Counted from the first letter of the stretch, positions 34,938 through 42,598 are shown. The stretch: DNA of 50,946 nucleotides from CAZMGD01 sp964565705 (GCA_964565705.1 CAZMGD010000019.1:1-50946), one strand, 5' to 3'. Made by a program: numbers and translations. The notes: generated by a model from the letters alone, not told the origin.

Positions 34938-34951
34938 TTCAGGCAGCCTAA
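34938..34951 (-). promoter_or_regulatory. Possible iron-box-like dyad upstream of bfd-bfr
   Basis: On the minus strand the sequence is TTAGGCTGCCTGAA, with AGGC-T-GCCT as its core. It resembles half of the IdeR/DtxR box (TTAGG...) but does not match the full 19-bp consensus. The location, about 50 bases before bfd, suits an iron-responsive regulator. Confidence 0.3.
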
Positions 34952-34999
34952 CAGCCGAGTCGAGCACCTGAGCAACACGGCGGGAGGGTTTCCTCGCAG

Positions 35000-35005
35000 T
35001 AGCGT
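35000..35005 (+). promoter_or_regulatory. TAGCGT -10 hexamer of the aminotransferase gene
   Basis: TAGCGT ends eight bases before GTG 35014 and no Shine-Dalgarno sequence is present between them. Confidence 0.4.
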
Positions 35006-35013
35006 CGCTTGCT

Positions 35014-36225
35014 GTGCTGCCCGCCTTCCTCCACCCCTTCGCACGGCCCACCAAGGATGACTTCATCACGATCGTCAGCGGCCATGGCGCACGGGTCGTC
35101 GATCGCGACGGGAAGGAGTACGTCGACGGGATGGCGAGCCTCTGGTACTGCGCCGCCGGCCACGGCCGCACCGAGATCGCCGACGCGATCCGCGCTCAGG
35201 CCGCCACGCTCGCCGCGTACTCGACGTTCGATCCCTTCACCAACGAGCCTGCCGACCGGCTGGCCGAGCGGCTGGTCGGCATCGCTCCGGTGCCCGACGC
35301 TCGGGTCTTCTTCACCGACTCGGGATCTGAAGCCGTCGACACGGCGATGAAGCTGGCCCGCCTCGCCCACCAGCTGCGCGGCGACACCGATCGGACCCTG
35401 ATCGTGTCGCGCGACCGCGGCTACCACGGCGTGGCCTACGGGGGCACCAGCGCCCAGGGCATCCCACCCAACCGTGAGGGATGGGGTCCGATGGTCAGCG
35501 ACGTCGTCCAGGTTCCGGCGGACGACCTGGAGGCGATGGCGTCGCTGTTCGCCGAGCACGGGCCACGGATCGCGGCGGTGCTCGCCGAACCCGTCCAGGG
35601 CGCGGGGGGCGTGTACCCGGCGACGGCGGAGTACCTTGCCGGCCTGCGCCGCCTGTGCGACCAGCACGGGGCACTCTTGATCTTCGACGAGGTGATCACC
35701 GGGTTCGGCCGCCTGGGGTCGTGGTTCGCCGCCGACCACTACGGTGTCAGGCCCGACCTCCTCACGTTCGCGAAAGCGATCACCTCCGGCTACCAACCGC
35801 TCGGCGGCGTGTTCGTGGGCCCGCGGGTGCGCGAGCCGCTCGAGGTCGACCCGGCATACATCCTCCGTCACGGATTCACCTACTCGGGGCACGCAACGGC
35901 CTGCGCGGCCGCCCTCGCCAACCTCGACATCTTCGAGCGGGAGGGCCTCGTCGAACGCGCCGCCACCGTCGGGACGCGGCTCGGTGACGGTCTCCAGGCG
36001 CTCGCCGCGGACGGCGTGCTCGCGGCCGCCCGAGGCGTCGGCGCGATCTGGGCGGCGGTGCTGCCGGCCGACCGGGACGCGGGCGCCGTGCGCGCCCGGC
36101 TGCTCGAGCTCGGCGTCATCACCCGGGCGATCGGCACCGACTCACTGCCGTTCTGCCCGCCGTTCGTCGCCACCGACCCCGACATCGACCAGATCGTCGA
36201 CGGCCTCGCCACCGCCCTGCGCTGA
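35014..36225 (+). CDS. Class III aminotransferase (PLP-dependent)
   Basis: The 403-residue protein is an omega-amino-acid:pyruvate or polyamine-type aminotransferase. Visible motifs: VSGHGARVVDRDGKEYVDG, FFTDSGSEAVDTAMKLAR (phosphate-binding Ser-Gly), GYHGVAYGGTS, LLIFDEVITGFGRLG with the PLP pyridine-binding Asp, and LTFAKAITSGYQPLGG with the Schiff-base Lys. The C-terminal part includes the substrate-facing Arg region TRAIGTDSLPFCPPF. Substrates could be beta-alanine, putrescine, GABA or taurine. The glutamine-synthetase-family gene at 40579 might act on a related amine, but is not adjacent. The gene seems to be its own transcription unit, ending just before the hairpin element at 36234. 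Confidence 0.9.
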   Translation: MLPAFLHPFARPTKDDFITIVSGHGARVVDRDGKEYVDGMASLWYCAAGHGRTEIADAIRAQAATLAAYSTFDPFTNEPADRLAERLVGIAPVPDARVFFTDSGSEAVDTAMKLARLAHQLRGDTDRTLIVSRDRGYHGVAYGGTSAQGIPPNREGWGPMVSDVVQVPADDLEAMASLFAEHGPRIAAVLAEPVQGAGGVYPATAEYLAGLRRLCDQHGALLIFDEVITGFGRLGSWFAADHYGVRPDLLTFAKAITSGYQPLGGVFVGPRVREPLEVDPAYILRHGFTYSGHATACAAALANLDIFEREGLVERAATVGTRLGDGLQALAADGVLAAARGVGAIWAAVLPADRDAGAVRARLLELGVITRAIGTDSLPFCPPFVATDPDIDQIVDGLATALR

Positions 36226-36233
36226 ACCTTCAT

Positions 36234-36316
36234 CGTTCTCGGGAGCGTTTCGGGCGTCAGAGCACCCGAAACGCTCCCGAGAACGGGTGGGGCGGGTGGG
36301 GCGGGTGGGCGGGTGG
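36234..36316. repeat. Long hairpin element 2 (21-bp perfect stem, 10-nt loop, G-rich tail)
   Basis: Bases 36234-36254 and 36265-36285 are perfectly complementary around the loop cgtcagagca. The stem begins GTTCTCGG, as in element 1 at 28519. A tail of GGGTGGGGC-type repeats runs to 36316. It lies between the aminotransferase stop and the CYP142 promoter, so it may act as a terminator, and both halves of the stem are stable enough for a transcriptional stop without a U tract. Confidence 0.85.
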
Positions 36317-36350
36317 ATTCGGTACGGTCGGCGCAGGCACGCACAGGGGG
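36315..36350 (+). promoter_or_regulatory. Promoter and leader of the CYP142-like gene
   Basis: GGATTCGGTACGGTC at 36315-36329 contains the -10 TACGGT (36323-36328) and is identical to 15 bases upstream of carD on the other strand. CACAGGGGG at 36342-36350 is the ribosome-binding site before ATG 36362. Confidence 0.5.
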
Positions 36351-36361
36351 AGCTCGCCACC

Positions 36362-37564
36362 ATGCCGACCCATCCGATCCGCGACGAGATCGACCTGCTC
36401 GACGGAGCCTGGTACGCGGGGCTGCCGCACGAGACGTACACGTGGATGCGCGAGCACGCCCCCGCCTACTACGACGCCAAGCACGACGTCTGGGCGATCT
36501 CGCGCTACCACGACATCGTGCGCATCGAGCGCGACCCGGCGACGTTCTCCAGCAGGCGTGCGCCGCGGCCGCACGGCCAGGCGCTGCCGATGATGATCTC
36601 GATGGACGACCCGCAGCACTTCCGGCGGCGCAACCTCGTCGCTCGCGGGTTCACCCCGCGGCGCGTGCGCGACCACGAGGCCAACCTGCAGGTGATGTGC
36701 GACGCGATCATCGACGAGGTCTGCGAGCGCGGCGAGTGCGACTTCGTGTGGGACATCGCCGCTCCCCTGCCGCTGCTCGTGATCGGCGAGATGCTCGGCT
36801 TCGACCCGAGCGACTACGGCAAGCTCCTCACCTGGTCCGACGACCTCATCCGGGGCACGACGCTCACCGACCCGGAGGCGGCCGAGAAGGCGATGCTCGC
36901 CGGCATCGCGTGGCGCGAGTTCCAGCTGCAGGTCGTCGCCGATCGCCGGGCGAACCCTCGCGACGACGTGGTCAGCATCCTGTGCCAGGCCGAGATCGAC
37001 GGCGAGCGCCTCGACGACGAATCGATCGTGCAGGAGACCCTCCTGATCCTGATCGGTGGCGACGAGACCACCCGCCACGTGATCTCCCGCGGGATGCTCG
37101 CCCTGATCGAGACGCCCGAGCAGCTCGCCGTCCTCGGGCGCGACCCGTCGAAGATCGAGATCGGCGTCGAGGAGTTGTTGCGCTTCGTGTCGCCGATCCT
37201 GAACATGGCCCGCACCGTCACCACCGACGTCGAGGTCGCCGGCGAGACGCTGCGCGAGGGTGACCAGGTGATCATGCTCTACCCGTCGGCGAACCGTGAC
37301 GAGGCGGTGTTCGAGGATCCACAGCGGCTGAACGTCGAGCGCCAACCGAACCCGCACATCGCGTTCGGCTTCGGGCCCCACTTCTGCCTCGGCGCCTCGC
37401 TGGCCCGCCTCGAGCTGAAGGTGATGTTCACCCGCCTGCTGGACCGGATCCCCGACATCCAGCTCGTGTCGCCCGACCTTCCGTACCGCAACTCGAACTT
37501 CATCACCGGGCCCGAGGCGATGCCGGTCACGTTCACGCCCCGGCCGCGCCTCGCCCCGACGTGA
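36362..37564 (+). CDS. cyp142: Cytochrome P450, CYP142-like (steroid side-chain hydroxylase)
   Basis: The 400-residue P450 has the I-helix GGDETTRH at residues 232-239, the ExxR (E271-L-L-R274) and the haem-binding AFGFGPHFCLG with C342. Segments that match my recollection of mycobacterial CYP142 include ALPMMISMDDPQHFRRRNLV, RDHEANLQVMCDAIIDEVCE, CERGECDF, APLPLLVIGEMLG, ETLLILIGGDETTRH and ARTVTTDVEV. CYP142 hydroxylates the terminal methyl of cholesterol or cholestenone at C26/27, then oxidises it to the acid. This would feed the FadD17- and FadE-type genes upstream. The gene has its own promoter, behind the hairpin element. No ferredoxin gene is next to it, so electron supply must come from elsewhere. 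Confidence 0.88.
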   Translation: MPTHPIRDEIDLLDGAWYAGLPHETYTWMREHAPAYYDAKHDVWAISRYHDIVRIERDPATFSSRRAPRPHGQALPMMISMDDPQHFRRRNLVARGFTPRRVRDHEANLQVMCDAIIDEVCERGECDFVWDIAAPLPLLVIGEMLGFDPSDYGKLLTWSDDLIRGTTLTDPEAAEKAMLAGIAWREFQLQVVADRRANPRDDVVSILCQAEIDGERLDDESIVQETLLILIGGDETTRHVISRGMLALIETPEQLAVLGRDPSKIEIGVEELLRFVSPILNMARTVTTDVEVAGETLREGDQVIMLYPSANRDEAVFEDPQRLNVERQPNPHIAFGFGPHFCLGASLARLELKVMFTRLLDRIPDIQLVSPDLPYRNSNFITGPEAMPVTFTPRPRLAPT

Positions 37565-37567
37565 GGT

Positions 37568-38440
37568 TCACGGCCGCTGCAGCAGGTCGATGAGGCTGCT
37601 CGTGTCCCACCGCGAGCCGCCGCGCTCGGCCACCTGGGCGTAGAACTGGTCGACGAGCGCGGCCAGTGGAAGGCGCGCACCGTTGCGGGTCGCCTCGGCG
37701 AGGCAGATCGCGAGGTCCTTGCGCATCCACTCGACGGCGAACCCGAAGTCGAACTCGCCACGGGCCATCGTCCACGCCCGGTTGTCCATCTGCCAACTCT
37801 GCGCCGCACCCTTCCCGATCACGTCGAACACCTTGCCCGCGTCGAGGCCGGCACGCTGGGCGAAGTTGACGGCCTCGGCCAGGCCCTGCACGATGCCGGC
37901 GATGCACAGCTGGTTGACCATCTTCGTGCGCTGTCCGGCGCCGACGCCGCCCATCAGCTCGCACGCCCGCGCATAGGCGCCCATGACCTCGCGCGCCGAG
38001 TGGAAGACCCCCTCGTCGTCGCAGCCGCACATGATCGTCAGCACACCGTTCTCGGCACCGGCCTGTCCCCCGGACACGGGCGCATCCACGAACCCGGCGC
38101 CGGTTGCTCGGCATGCCTCGGCGACCTCGTGGGCGACCTCCGCCGAGGCCGTGGTGTGGTCGACGAGCACCGCGCCGGGTACGAGACCGGCAACGATCCC
38201 ACGGTCGCCGAGCGCGACCGAGCGCACGTCGTCGTCGTTGCCGACGCACATGAACACCACATCCGCACCGGCCGCGGCCTCCGCCGGCGTCGGCGCGGCA
38301 CCGCCCCCGTGCTCGGCCACCCACGCCAGCGCCTTGGCGCCCGTGCGGTTGTACACCGTGACGTCGTGACCGGCGCGAGCCAGGTGCGCGGCCATCGGCG
38401 CGCCCATCACACCCAGCCCGCAGAACGCAACGCTTCCCAT
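37568..38440 (-). CDS. Beta-hydroxyacid dehydrogenase family protein (3-hydroxyisobutyrate dehydrogenase-like)
   Basis: The 290-residue protein starts with the Rossmann GLGVMGAPMAAHLARAGHDVTVYNR (here GLGVMGAPMAAHL), the family signature DAPVSGGQAGAENGVLTIM with the conserved Gly-Gly loop, and the catalytic Lys in KMVNQLCIAG. The C-terminal helical domain has FDFGFAVEWMRKDLAI. These fit the 3-hydroxyisobutyrate, tartronate-semialdehyde and 6-phosphogluconate-type dehydrogenases. NADP preference is suggested by the NRT residues after strand 2. It is convergent with the CYP142-like gene (stops three bases apart) and unlikely to be co-regulated with it. Substrate is uncertain; methylmalonate-semialdehyde or valine catabolism is possible. 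Confidence 0.86.
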   Translation of the reverse strand: MGSVAFCGLGVMGAPMAAHLARAGHDVTVYNRTGAKALAWVAEHGGGAAPTPAEAAAGADVVFMCVGNDDDVRSVALGDRGIVAGLVPGAVLVDHTTASAEVAHEVAEACRATGAGFVDAPVSGGQAGAENGVLTIMCGCDDEGVFHSAREVMGAYARACELMGGVGAGQRTKMVNQLCIAGIVQGLAEAVNFAQRAGLDAGKVFDVIGKGAAQSWQMDNRAWTMARGEFDFGFAVEWMRKDLAICLAEATRNGARLPLAALVDQFYAQVAERGGSRWDTSSLIDLLQRP

Positions 38441-38481
38441 GGCCCGAGTATGGACGACCGCCGCACACCGATCGAACCGGT

Positions 38482-38727
38482 GTGAGCGACGAAGATGATC
38501 GGGGGACCTCGGCGTCCTCTGCATCCTGGGCGTTGCCCCGGCATCTCGGCGCGACGACGATCGGATCGCTGAACGCCTACGATGGAACCGCCCACGACTG
38601 GAGCCCCGATCACGTCGCTGCGATCGAGGCCCACGCCCGGATCACCGAGGAGGCCGAGGACGTGCTGGCGGCCCGACGTTTCGCCCCGGAGATCGCTCCG
38701 CCCGACCTGTGGGCGGAGCCGTCGTGA
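38482..38727 (+). CDS. Small acidic protein, 81 residues, coupled to a STAS protein
   Basis: A GTG-start frame gives an acidic protein with a Ser-rich N-terminus (SDEDDRGTSASSASWALP), a short LGATTIGSLNAYDGTAHDW segment, and a helix of alternating Ala/Glu (DHVAAIEAHARITEEAEDVLAARR). No domain is recognised. The stop overlaps the STAS gene start as GTGA, and codon use is like that of the neighbours, so it is probably real and translationally coupled to it. It may be a small partner of the anti-sigma-antagonist protein. The 41 bases before it also separate it from the divergent dehydrogenase gene and would hold both promoters. Confidence 0.55.
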   Translation: MSDEDDRGTSASSASWALPRHLGATTIGSLNAYDGTAHDWSPDHVAAIEAHARITEEAEDVLAARRFAPEIAPPDLWAEPS

Positions 38728-39005
38728 ACAGCGTGGTGCAGCTCGAGGGCGACATCGACCTCGGGGCGCGCGCCCGCGTCGCGACGCAGTTGAAAGGTGC
38801 CGCCGACGACGCGATCGCCGCCGGCACCGATCTGTGTGTCGATGCTTCCCAGGTGACGTTCATGGACTCCACCGGTGTGGGCCTCATCGTCCAGACCTCG
38901 CTGGCGATGCGCGCCGCGGGCCTCGAGGTGCGCTTGACGAGCACGCCGGCGATCGTGCGCCGGGTGTTCGAGATCTCCGGGCTCAGCGACCTCTTGGTCG
39001 GCTGA
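38724..39005 (+). CDS. STAS-domain anti-sigma-factor antagonist
   Basis: The 93-residue protein is a single STAS domain: VVQLEGDIDLGARARVATQL for strand and helix 1 and LCVDASQVTFMDSTGVGLIV, where S49 in DSTG is the phosphorylatable Ser of SpoIIAA/RsbV-type antagonists. It would release a sigma factor by binding an anti-sigma kinase when unphosphorylated. No kinase or sigma gene is next to it, so its partner is encoded elsewhere. GTG 38724 overlaps the preceding stop; an earlier GTG at 38709 is in the upstream gene's frame-shifted end. The stop is adjacent to that of the convergent SDR gene. Confidence 0.88.
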   Translation: MNSVVQLEGDIDLGARARVATQLKGAADDAIAAGTDLCVDASQVTFMDSTGVGLIVQTSLAMRAAGLEVRLTSTPAIVRRVFEISGLSDLLVG

Positions 39006-39791
39006 TCACTCGGGGGTGACGTAGGCGGCGGTGATGCCGCCGTCGATGAGCAGCGACTGGCCGGTCATCCAGCTCGACTCGTCCGACGCGAGGAAGAGCG
39101 CGCCGTTGGCGATCTCGATCGGCTCGCCGAAGCGGCCCATGGGGATGTGCACGAGCCGCCGCTGGCGGCGGGCGTCGTCGGAGAGGAACTTGGCGAGCAT
39201 CGGTGTCATCACCGGCCCAGGGCACAGCGCGTTCACCCGGATGCCCTGGCGGGCGTAGACGACGGCGATCTCGCGCGTCAACGCGAGCACCGCACCCTTC
39301 GACGTCGTGTAGGCGATCTGCGGCGTCGCCGCCCCGACATGGGCCACGAAGCTGGCGACGTTCACGATGCTGCCGCCGCCACCGGCGATCATCAGCGGGA
39401 TCGCGTGGCGGCAGGCCAGCAGCGTGCCCTTGACGTTGATGTCCATCGTCCGCTCGTAGACGTCGAGTGGCGTGAACACCGGATCGTCGTCGCCGGCCAG
39501 CATCACGCCGGCGTTGTTGTAGAGCACGTGCAGACCACCGAAGGTCTCGACGGTGTGCTGCACGGCGGCTGCCACGGCCTCCTCGTCGGTGACGTCACAG
39601 CGGACGAACGACGCCTCTCCCCCGTCGGTGGCGATCGCCTCGACGACCGCGTCGCCATCCTCGACGTCGGCGACGACGACCTGGGCACCGTGGGCAGCGA
39701 ACAGCTCGGCGCCGACTCGACCGAGCCCCGACGCGCCGCCGGTGACCAGCGCGACCTTGCCCCCCAGCCGCTCGCTCCCGTTGTGCACCAC
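39006..39791 (-). CDS. SDR-family oxidoreductase
   Basis: The 261-residue classical SDR has VTGGASGLGRVGAELFAAHG for the cofactor motif, NNAGVML for strand 4, the catalytic Ser in NVASFVAHVG and the YTTSKGAVLAL motif (Tyr-x3-Lys), with DGGITAAYVTPE at the end. D42 after strand 2 (VVADVEDGD) favours NAD(H). Relatives oxidise or reduce secondary alcohols, including 3-, 7- or 17-hydroxysteroids and short-chain diols. Nothing shows which. It is divergent from the exonuclease-fold gene (39 bases between starts), with TAGCGT nine bases before its GTG start on the minus strand, so it may be leaderless. Confidence 0.87.
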   Translation of the reverse strand: MVHNGSERLGGKVALVTGGASGLGRVGAELFAAHGAQVVVADVEDGDAVVEAIATDGGEASFVRCDVTDEEAVAAAVQHTVETFGGLHVLYNNAGVMLAGDDDPVFTPLDVYERTMDINVKGTLLACRHAIPLMIAGGGGSIVNVASFVAHVGAATPQIAYTTSKGAVLALTREIAVVYARQGIRVNALCPGPVMTPMLAKFLSDDARRQRRLVHIPMGRFGEPIEIANGALFLASDESSWMTGQSLLIDGGITAAYVTPE

Positions 39792-39800
39792 GGTTCGAGG

Positions 39801-39806
39801 ACGCTA
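39801..39806 (-). promoter_or_regulatory. TAGCGT -10 hexamer of the SDR gene
   Basis: On the minus strand TAGCGT ends nine bases before GTG 39791. It lies in the 39-bp region shared with the divergent gene at 39830. Confidence 0.35.
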
Positions 39807-39829
39807 TCGGCGCGAAGCAGACTGGCGCG

Positions 39830-40582
39830 ATGACCGCTGCGAACCGCGACGTGGCCTGGACCGTGGTGTCGTGGAACGCGCACGGCTCGGCCGAGCCGGA
39901 CATCGCTGCCGCAGGAGCTGCCCTGGGCGCACTCGGCGCCGACGTGCTCGCGCTGCAGGAGGTGCGCCGTCACCAAGCCGCGTCGATCGCTGGCACCGTC
40001 GGCGGGCCCCACACGTGGGCGCTGAAGCACTACATCCCGGCGCTCCGCCTGCGGCACGGCGCCGAGGGCATGGCGATCGTCACGCCGCACCGCCTGACCG
40101 AGCGGGGCGTGCAGGTGATCTCCGCCAAGCGCCGGACGTGGTCATGGCGTCGGCGGCTGCTCCAGGAGGCGCTGGTGGAGCGCGACGACCACACCGGCTA
40201 CCGGGTGATCAACGTCCACCTCTCCCCCGAGGATCTCTCGAACCACCGCCTCGACGAGTCGTCGAAGGTCGCGGCGCGGGTCGGTGCGGTGCCGGCCCCG
40301 GCGGCGATCGTCGCCGGTGACCTGAACGAGGCTCGGCACTCCGCGGTGGTCGACACCCTCGAGGCCGCCGGTCTGCGCGACGCCTGGCGAGCCGAGGGGA
40401 TGTCCACCTCGTTCACGAGCCCGGCGCACGCGCCGATGCAGACGCTCGACCACGTGCTGGTTCCCGCCGCGGCCACCGTCGTGTCGGTGGACGTCCCACC
40501 CGGCGACTGGTCCGCGTGGTCCGACCACCTCCCCGTGCGGGCGACGTTCACCCTGCCGTGGGTGACCGGGGACTTCCTCTAG
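39830..40582 (+). CDS. Endonuclease/exonuclease/phosphatase-family protein
   Basis: The 250-residue protein has the EEP fold: VVSWNAHGSAEPD (Asn), VLALQEVRR with the metal-binding Glu, INVHLSPEDLS with the catalytic His-Leu, IVAGDLNEARHS (GDxN) and the C-terminal WSDHLPVRATF with the final Asp-His. All active-site residues are present. The family includes DNA repair nucleases, sphingomyelinases and phosphatases; the lack of a DNA-binding insert and the Trp/Arg-rich segment RRTWSWRRRLLQEAL do not decide. It ends within CTAG, which also holds the stop of the convergent glutamine-synthetase-like gene. Confidence 0.87.
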   Translation: MTAANRDVAWTVVSWNAHGSAEPDIAAAGAALGALGADVLALQEVRRHQAASIAGTVGGPHTWALKHYIPALRLRHGAEGMAIVTPHRLTERGVQVISAKRRTWSWRRRLLQEALVERDDHTGYRVINVHLSPEDLSNHRLDESSKVAARVGAVPAPAAIVAGDLNEARHSAVVDTLEAAGLRDAWRAEGMSTSFTSPAHAPMQTLDHVLVPAAATVVSVDVPPGDWSAWSDHLPVRATFTLPWVTGDFL

Positions 40583-41943
40583 GCACGCTCCCAGTAGCGG
40601 CGCAGCTCCCAATCCGTCACGGTCTGGTGGAAGGCCTCCCACTCGGCCTTCGACGCGGTGAGCACGTGGTGGTGCACGTCGTCGCCGAAGCACTCCCGGG
40701 CGGCGTCGGAGCGCTCCCAGAGTGCGATCGCGTCCCCCATGTTCCACGGCACCCGGTCGATGTCGGCGGCCTCGTACCCGTTGCCGGCGAACGGCTCGCG
40801 CAGCTCCAGCTGGTGCCGGATGCCGTACAGGCCACCGGCGATCGCACCGGCGAACGCGTGATAGCTGTTCACGTCACTGCCCGGGATGCGGCACTCCACG
40901 CGCGTGCCACCGCCGTGGCCCACCTTGCGGAAGCCGAGCGTGCGGTTGTCCACGCCCCATCCGACGCCCGTCGGCGCCCAGGAACCCGGCTGGAACCGCT
41001 TGTAGCTGTTGACGTAGGGCGCCCACAGCAGCGAGAACTCCCGCGCCGTGGCGATCTGCCCGGCGAGGTACCGGCGGAACACGTCGCTCATGCCATGCGG
41101 CGCGTGGTGGCCACCGTCGAAGGCCGGCGCACCGTCGGCCAGGGTCCACAGGCTGCTGTGGATGTGACCCGACGATCCGGTCTCCCCGAACCCCCACTTG
41201 GCCATGAACGAGACCGATCGCCCGAGCCCGGCGGCGATCTCCTTCGCCGCCAGCTTGAAGATCGTGTTCTGATCCGCCATCTCCAGCGCGGTCGTGTACC
41301 GGATGTTCAACTCGTGCTGGCCGCGCCCGGCCTCGCCCTTCGAGGATTCGACCGGGATGCCGGCGGCCAGCAGGCCGCGGCGGATCGCACCGATCACGTA
41401 CTCGTCGCGGGTGGTCTGGAAGATCTGGTAGTCCTGCAGGAAGTCGGCGTGCGGGCGCAGGTCCTGGTAGTCCTTGCGGTGGGCCTCGGCGTAGGTGTCC
41501 TCGAACAGGTAGAACTCCAGCTCGCTACCGATCATCGGCTCGTACCCGAGCGCCTGCGCGGCCTCGACCTGGCGGCGCAGCACCTGGCGGGGCGAGACGT
41601 CGACCGGTTCGCCGGTGTCGACGGTGCGCAGGTCGAGCATCACGATCGCCGTCTTCGGCACCCACGGCGTGACCCAGGCGTTCGGGAAGTCGGCCACCCC
41701 GAGCATGTCGCCGTAGCCCTGGTCGTAGCTGGCGAAGCGGAACCCCGGCACCGGGGTGTCGTCGAAGTCGCAGGCGATCAGGTAGTCGCAGTTCTCGGTG
41801 CCCTCGTCGCGGGCGTGAGCCAGGAAGAACTCGGCGGTGATCCGCTTGCCGACCAGTCGCCCCTGGAGGTCGGGGAACCCCATGACGACCGTGTCGATCG
41901 CCCCGTCGGCGATCAGGGCTTCGAGCTCGGCAGCCGTCAACAC
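40579..41943 (-). CDS. Glutamine-synthetase-family ligase (gamma-glutamyl-amine synthetase type)
   Basis: The 454-residue protein has a GS catalytic domain. ELEFYLFED has the metal-binding Glu residues, GRGQHELNIRY, the KWGFGETGSSGHIHSSLW motif with the ATP-pocket His, and the SYKRFQPGSWAP and RTLGFRKVGHGGGTRVECRIPG segments with the Arg that binds gamma-phosphate. The N-terminal beta-grasp part is short. Lengths and motifs match GlnA2/A3/A4-type enzymes that ligate glutamate to amines, such as gamma-glutamylputrescine or gamma-glutamylethanolamide synthetase, rather than main GlnA1. It starts at GTG 41943. carD lies 24 bases upstream of it on the same strand. A role in amine use is inference. 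Confidence 0.88.
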   Translation of the reverse strand: MLTAAELEALIADGAIDTVVMGFPDLQGRLVGKRITAEFFLAHARDEGTENCDYLIACDFDDTPVPGFRFASYDQGYGDMLGVADFPNAWVTPWVPKTAIVMLDLRTVDTGEPVDVSPRQVLRRQVEAAQALGYEPMIGSELEFYLFEDTYAEAHRKDYQDLRPHADFLQDYQIFQTTRDEYVIGAIRRGLLAAGIPVESSKGEAGRGQHELNIRYTTALEMADQNTIFKLAAKEIAAGLGRSVSFMAKWGFGETGSSGHIHSSLWTLADGAPAFDGGHHAPHGMSDVFRRYLAGQIATAREFSLLWAPYVNSYKRFQPGSWAPTGVGWGVDNRTLGFRKVGHGGGTRVECRIPGSDVNSYHAFAGAIAGGLYGIRHQLELREPFAGNGYEAADIDRVPWNMGDAIALWERSDAARECFGDDVHHHVLTASKAEWEAFHQTVTDWELRRYWERA

Positions 41944-41967
41944 GGCTGCGACACTACTGGCGGCCGG

Positions 41968-42492
41968 TCAGGCCTTCTTCTTGACGGCGACCTTGGGCGC
42001 CTTGAGCACGCCGCGGGCCAGTGCATCGTCGAGGAACGCCTCGGCCTCCTCGGCCGACACCTTCAGGGCCGGGGCGATCTCGCTGACGAGGTTGATCCGG
42101 GCCCGCTCGTACATCGTCCGCTCGGCGGCCGACAGAGCGGCGTCGCGATTGCGGGCGGCCAGGTTCCGGACCACCTCGGCGACCTGGTACACGTCGCCGC
42201 TCTTCAGCTTCTCCTGGTGGTTCTTGAAGCGCCGGCTCCAGTTGCTGGGCACTCGCGGGTCCGGCTTGGAGAGCACCGACACGAGGTCTTCGAGCTCGTC
42301 GGCCGACACCGGCGGGCGCACACCCACCTCCTCGGCCTTGGCCACCGGCACCGACAACGTCATCTCGTTGATGACGGTGCGCAGGATCAGGTAGTCCTGC
42401 GTCTCGCCGAAGTTGGTGATCTTCTTCGTGCCCTGCACGAGGCATGCGCCGTGCTGGGGGTAGATGACGGTGTCACCCTTCTTGAACTTCAC
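41968..42492 (-). CDS. carD: CarD-family transcription factor
   Basis: The 174-residue protein starts at GTG 42492 (VKFKKGDTVIYPQHGACLV), with a ribosome-binding GATGAGG eight bases upstream. The N-terminal Tudor-like RNAP-binding domain runs to about residue 60 (GDTVIYPQHGA, YLILRTVINEMTLSVPV). The C-terminal DNA-binding helices include SNWSRRFKNHQEKLKSGD, with the Trp that wedges the -10 fork, followed by AARNRDAALSAAERTMYERAR. CarD binds the RNAP beta subunit and stabilises open complexes, notably at rRNA promoters. A Lys-rich tail (KVAVKKKA) is unusual but not rare. Its promoter region has the same 15 bases as that of the CYP142-like gene. Confidence 0.95.
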   Translation of the reverse strand: MKFKKGDTVIYPQHGACLVQGTKKITNFGETQDYLILRTVINEMTLSVPVAKAEEVGVRPPVSADELEDLVSVLSKPDPRVPSNWSRRFKNHQEKLKSGDVYQVAEVVRNLAARNRDAALSAAERTMYERARINLVSEIAPALKVSAEEAEAFLDDALARGVLKAPKVAVKKKA

Positions 42493-42560
42493 ACTGACCT
42501 CATCGATCGACAGCTGAAGAGAAACGCTTCTCCGGGGGCAAGGCCTCCAGGCTACGGCCG

Positions 42561-42575
42561 GACCGTACCGAATCC
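42561..42575 (-). promoter_or_regulatory. GGATTCGGTACGGTC promoter element of carD
   Basis: On the minus strand this 15-base element, with -10 TACGGT, lies about 70 bases upstream of carD. It equals the sequence at 36315-36329 before the CYP142-like gene. Confidence 0.45.
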
Positions 42576-42598
42576 GCCCGCAGCGCAGGGGCTCGGCG

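Noticed and set aside
34938..34951. Full IdeR/DtxR iron box upstream of bfd
   Set aside because: Only part of the consensus is present, so it is kept as a low-confidence site rather than a finding.
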